Positions 34,701 to 40,700 of a stretch of DNA of 64,000 nucleotides are shown here, piece after piece; the stretch's first letter is position 1, and every line of letters begins with the position of its first letter. The translations under genes and the position numbers were made by a program. The stretch is from Haliotis asinina (taxonomy: Eukaryota > Mollusca > Gastropoda > Lepetellida > Haliotidae): contig NC_090280.1 of the NCBI RefSeq assembly GCF_037392515.1, positions 22,635,118 through 22,699,117 on the forward strand, in the 5' to 3' direction. The notes under the pieces were generated by a model. That model was given only the letters and a program-made list of their open reading frames with translations, was not told the origin of the DNA and made no database searches.

Positions 34701-37700
34701 GAGTCTTCCTACAGACCAGTCTCTGTACCCCTATACTCTGAACACGTCCTACACCTGGAGGAGAAACAACAGGAGTGTAGACAGCAGGGTAGACAACAGA
34801 GTGCACATGGACGGACAATTCCTGACGATAGACTACGTCACCAAGGAGGACAAGGGCGTGTACACTTGTCAATCAGGAGAAGAAGGACTACTGTCAGACT
34901 GGAGTCAGGGATACACACTCAGTGTTTCATGTGAGTTCAGGTTGATTAATATTGAAACAATAACTAGAAGCTAGATGTTTCTTCATATACAATCCTCACA
35001 AAAATCTGACTCTACTCCATGTGTTGTCACTATCAACGTTTGATGCCTAAATGCAAGTGAACGTGAAGCTTGCTTGCCCATTATAAACAGAAACTACAAA
35101 CTTCCTGAAATGGATTTTTTTATGGAAAGACCAGAGCTATTGTGTCTCGAGATATTGCCACAGAATTCCGATCCGATTCATCATCACGCCGTGTCCTCTG
35201 TTGCAATTGCTCAGCCATTCTGCACGTATACGCATAAATACAGACTATCACCCTCGCCTCTACTGATATCAGTTATATAAACACGAATTGATAGAGTTAC
35301 AAAGGCTTTCCCAGGATATCTTTATTTTTATCAACGTGTGTGATATCAGTAGACACGAGGTTGGGATTCTAGTTATAATGAAACATCATTCTTCAATCTG
35401 GAATCCCTTTGGAAGACAGTCACACTAGATATATGGTGGCATGGGTACGATAGAAGACAATTTCAAATTATTATTTCTGACCATTTCACATGCATTCCAG
35501 ATGGACCTGACCAGATACAGTTTGACGGCACAAGGGACAAGCTGCAGGTAGAAGAAGGGAAACCTGTAACAGTGAGATGTTCTGCTGACTGTAACCCTGC
35601 CTGTTCTGTAACCTGGATGGAGATATCCAGACAGGTGGTGATTACAGGACACAGAGAGGCTGTGTTGTCTATAGCAGCTGTAGATGTGTCTCTGTCTGGA
35701 CAGTACACGTGTCACGTCAACAACAGCCATGGGAGTGCATCACGCAACCTGATCCTGGAGGTCATCAGTAAGACCTGCACACATTCTTTAGTAACAGAAT
35801 ATGCAATATTTAAAGTTGTATTTGGACAAAACTTGGAATGACACTATTCAAAATCAGTAATCATTTCAACTCGTAGTATTCATTAAGAATTCAATTTTGA
35901 CCATAATGCAATAGAAACATTCCGCCAAGGTTTTCATTTATCAGCTACAATCACAGAGGCGGTGGGGTAGCCTAGTGGTTAAAGCGTTGACTCGTCACGC
36001 CGAAAACCTTGGCTCGAATCTTCACATGGGTACAATATATGAAGCCCATTTTTGGTGGACCCCTTTGTGATGTTGCCAGAATATTGCTGAAAGCGGCGTG
36101 AAACAAAAAGAAGTCAGACATTCAGTCCAACAATCTCAAATGTTTCTGTTTGTCCTATAAACTGAAAATATACTCTGAAAAAAAACGTGCAACGTGACAA
36201 AATGAAATATTATATTAGATGTCGTTTGGAAGTGCCACCGTATACCCTTTGTAATATTACGTATTGTGAATTACTGAGAGACATCCAATGAAAGAAAGTG
36301 CCATGCACACGTACAGAAAGTGGATACGGTATTGCCGATATAGTAGATAAGGCATTGCATATTTGGATTCAAAACAGGACTAGACATATACTAAAGTGCA
36401 TGGTACATATTAAATGTTTCAGCACGTGCGGTTACTGTATCTGGTGTCGTTTCCGTCGTCCCCGTGGCTGCTGTCTGCTTGGTCCTGATCGTGGTCATCG
36501 CCGTTGTCGTCATAGTGGTTGTTTGTAGAAAACACAGACTCGGGGGTAATACGGTGTGATGTGAGAGTCAATGAAAAAGTGTTCCACCGCGGTATTTTAG
36601 AATCCTGCGTTCGTGTTTGTCTGTACGTGGTATTATTAAATTTATGCTATGCCATGATTCAGTTTGACCTTATAACCATGGAAGCACTTCTTTCGCACTT
36701 TCAATTGCAAGTAGGGGCGGTGGGGTAGCCTAGTGGTTACAGTGTTTGCTCATCACGCCAAACACCTGGGTTCGATTTCCGACATAGCCACATAGGAAAA
36801 ATATGTGAAACGCATTACTGTTGTCCTGTCCTATTGCTGAAATGTTGCTAAAACTAAACTCACTCACTCAGTTGCAAAATTTAGTACTTTAAGGTGTGTT
36901 GCGATTATTCCCTGCAATCTTATCAGCACGGTGATCATGCATTGATGTTAACAAGAAAGGAAGAAAGTCGCCTCTTTGTGAAGAAAAGGAGCCTGAGTCC
37001 AGCCTTTAATGCAGTGTTTATACCCTTTAAGAGGCACTATTATTGAGTGACATAAACTCATCCGAGAAATCATAACATAAAGAATAACAGGCACCTGTGT
37101 TGTATCTACTTGATATTTTGTTCTCTTTCTTCACCTAAAAATTCTGAAAAGAGTCTAGTATTGTTCTGCAAAATTAAATTTTGTATTTATGATTCACCTG
37201 TGTGCAACTTTACCAATAATTCGTTGATCGTATATTTGTCATCTAACATTTTGCACGTGTAATTGTCTACTCCCTTTCAGAGAGGGGATACATTCTTAAT
37301 CGGTGAGTATAATGGCTTTGAACTTTCTAACACAATCTTAATTGATAGTATACCACAGATCAGGCTTCTGGTGGTTGGGAATAAATACGTACCCTTGTAA
37401 GCTAAAATCTTGAGACTCATCACCATCACCACCATCACCACCATCACCACTATATCATACCTTTGGAGTTTTCATCTCTCTTGACGTTTATGTATGCACA
37501 ATTGTATTAATCTAGTACCACCGCTTTTTTATGACAAGTACGAAACACGACCAATCCGGTCTACACACACAAACGTGAACATCAACATGGACTGGAAGTA
37601 TGGTTCCCATCAGTGCGTCACCCACTGGGTTGTGACGCATTTCTCAAATCATGGTTGTGGTTACTAGACGAATCACCACTAGCGACCACAGGTGACTTGA

Positions 37701-40700
37701 AACGCTTCACAGTACATTAAGTCTAGATATAATGTACTGTGAAGAGTTTCAAGTCGGGGATCATCTCAAAATTTTCATATTTAAACAAATCTTTAATCCT
37801 CGCAATGGTAGCGACCACATTAGTACCTAGATGTCGGTCTCATGACTCACATCCCTCAGTCTTCTTATAATGGGAATCAAGCCTCGAATCATCTGCCATT
37901 CATTTTGTAGAACTACGTCAATTCCTGCAGAAGGATCTCCAGTTCAAATTTGTCATAACAAATAATCGAAAGACTTTCGATTTGGTTCATATCGTCAAAT
38001 GATGGCTTCCAAAATGGGGCACGACAACGGTATCTAATACATCCTGTTGTTAAAGTCGATCGGTGGCTGTTCCTCAGAACCGCAGCTACAATCTCATTCT
38101 AATGGTACTGGATAGGAACCCGTGAAATCCGGGTGAGTCAACCCATGTTTGTTAGAGGCGACTAGCGGGATCGGGTGGACAGGCTCGCTTATTTGGTCAA
38201 CACATGCTATTACATCTCACATGTATAGGTCGATGCTTTCGGTGTTCATCACTTGATTGTGTGGTCCAGACTCGATTATTTACATCCCGTCACCATATAA
38301 CTGAAATATTGATGTGTGCAACATTGAAAAAAACAAGCAAACAAACAAAACTAGTGGAGAGTTGGACTCGCCAGTCTTCATTACTGACAGAGTTCTTCTG
38401 TCTGTGTCATGGTATTACATGTTTCCAGACGAATTAAGACTCGATCATCAAGGCCATCGGTCTTTCTTCGTCTTTACTTTCCCAGTGGCCACTTGCTTCC
38501 TCACTAGGCGACTAAAACAGGTTTGGTGACTATACAAGTTAGCATCGAGTCAACAACAGGACATTTCATGCTTGTCAATAACTTGTCATCGTGGATTTTC
38601 TGAAAGTCTGTCTTGCCGGTGTAAAAACATTTCCAGTTATATCACTTTCGTTAGGAAACTCCAATTATGAAAATCCCAGCACGTGTACATGTATGTAACA
38701 GATTTTGTGAAGCAATTACGTTCCAGTGTGTTTGACTGTCTGTTTGGACAAACTTTAACCTTTGTAAAATTCTGTCCTCAGCATTGTCACATATACCCGG
38801 GACCCAGGAGCAGACGGGGGCTACCAGGAGATAGAAGGTTGGCGTCATAAGACATTTCTAACATTTTAAATGAAATCTGTAACACATCAGAAGACGTTTC
38901 TTTAAAGGTTAAAAGGGTACCCATGAATCATTAAATACTTAATGCATCACTTTTGGGAAACACTTCCTGCTTTTCTTTTTTCATTTAAGAAAACTGTCTC
39001 AGCATTCTGAACATTTGAAAATTCACGACAAATGGTGGTTACTTATTTCAGCGCAGTTTCTTTTACACTTGTAATTTCTGAAACGTGTCTAAAGAGTACC
39101 AACGTCGCATATCGGCGTGCAGTAATAAAATCATTAAGGGTGGACAAAGAACCATCTCTTTGCGTTCATCATTACAACAGAATATTGTAACTTTCAGAGA
39201 CAGGATACGCTCATTATCGGTGAGTTTCAGATGAAATGAATAAACAGTTCATCGCCTCGAATAGCTGCCAAATTAATGCGACATGAAGCAATACTCACTC
39301 ATTTATTCCCCACAAAACGGTGTGACCTTGAACGACTTCAGAGTGAAACTACACAAAATCCACATCATAATGTAATATTTTGTGTCAGTGACTTTGTGTG
39401 GACCTAATTATCATCACGTTTAATATTCATTTCCTCACATTTTCCTCGTGTTCAATAATCACTTTCATCAGTCTGGTATTGTATCACAGGGAAGATGAAA
39501 ATGACGGCAGCTACCAGGAAATAGAAGGTTGGTGTCTCAAGGTTAACTACGAGCATGCTGTGAAAGGACTGTGAACTGTGTCAATTCGGAGCCAAGAAAT
39601 GTTGCCATATAAGTCTTATTAATTATTACGATTTTATTATTCATGATTCCTGTTATAAATTAAATCCGATAAAAACATGAAATCCCTTAGTCACATTCTT
39701 ATGTGTTCTGATGTCATGACACGTCTATATGACACTTCTTAATTTCCACGAAACGTAACCAGGGTACAGTGATAAAAGATCCACTAGCCTGGATAGATGT
39801 AACGGTCATGTTTCCGGTCTCACGGATAATTCTTCCTCCTTCAGTAATTGCTTGCTTCCTTTTCCTTTTTATGTGATGCAGACAGGACTGTCTTGGTTTA
39901 TAAAGAATCGTAGTTTCTTTGACAAGTTGGTCATAGAACAAATACAATTTTGCTTAGTTTTAGTTGGCTCTTAGTTGGCGATTATTGATGTCAGGAGTAT
40001 ATTCAGTGTTTAGTAGGAATGAGATAATATTTCATACCTCACGAATGATTCTTTTCCCATTGTCCATCTATCGCTTCAGTTGATGTTTTGTGATGAAGAC
40101 AGGGATCTGTTACTTTGTTATGAATTGCAGTATCTTCGAAAAAAATACAAAAAGTATTTCTTCCAAATGTACTACTATCAGTATCTATGATTTGAAAGGA
40201 ATAAGGAATATTAACGACGGATCTCATATGTGTCCAATACTAAATACATGTGTTATATTAGGAGGTGATGTCAACGTAGACGACATCGTCCCCATCGTAG
40301 CTGTCTACTCCGTTATGTTGACTGCTGTGGCAGTTGTGGTGGCGGCAGTCACTGTTCTTGTCTGCAAGGACGTGAAAGGTACAAAGAATGCATGAATATT
40401 TTTCATCAAATGAATCAAATGCATAAAGTCATCAGTTCACTCCCCTCCATAAACCAACAACCCTCAAGCAGCACGCCCTTATCCTTTGCCCCAAAGTGAA
40501 TTGGTCTTCAGCAACCCACTGGTATGCTCGTCATAACAGGCGAATAACGCTAGCTGATTTCTTCAGCGATTTCAGTATAATTTACCAATCAATGAAGGGG
40601 TACCCGGTAGGATGAGATGATAATGACTGTAAACCATATTCTGTCTTACAATACACCTTGGAGATCCGTTTTAGAATTGATCCTGTGCAACCTATGCTTG

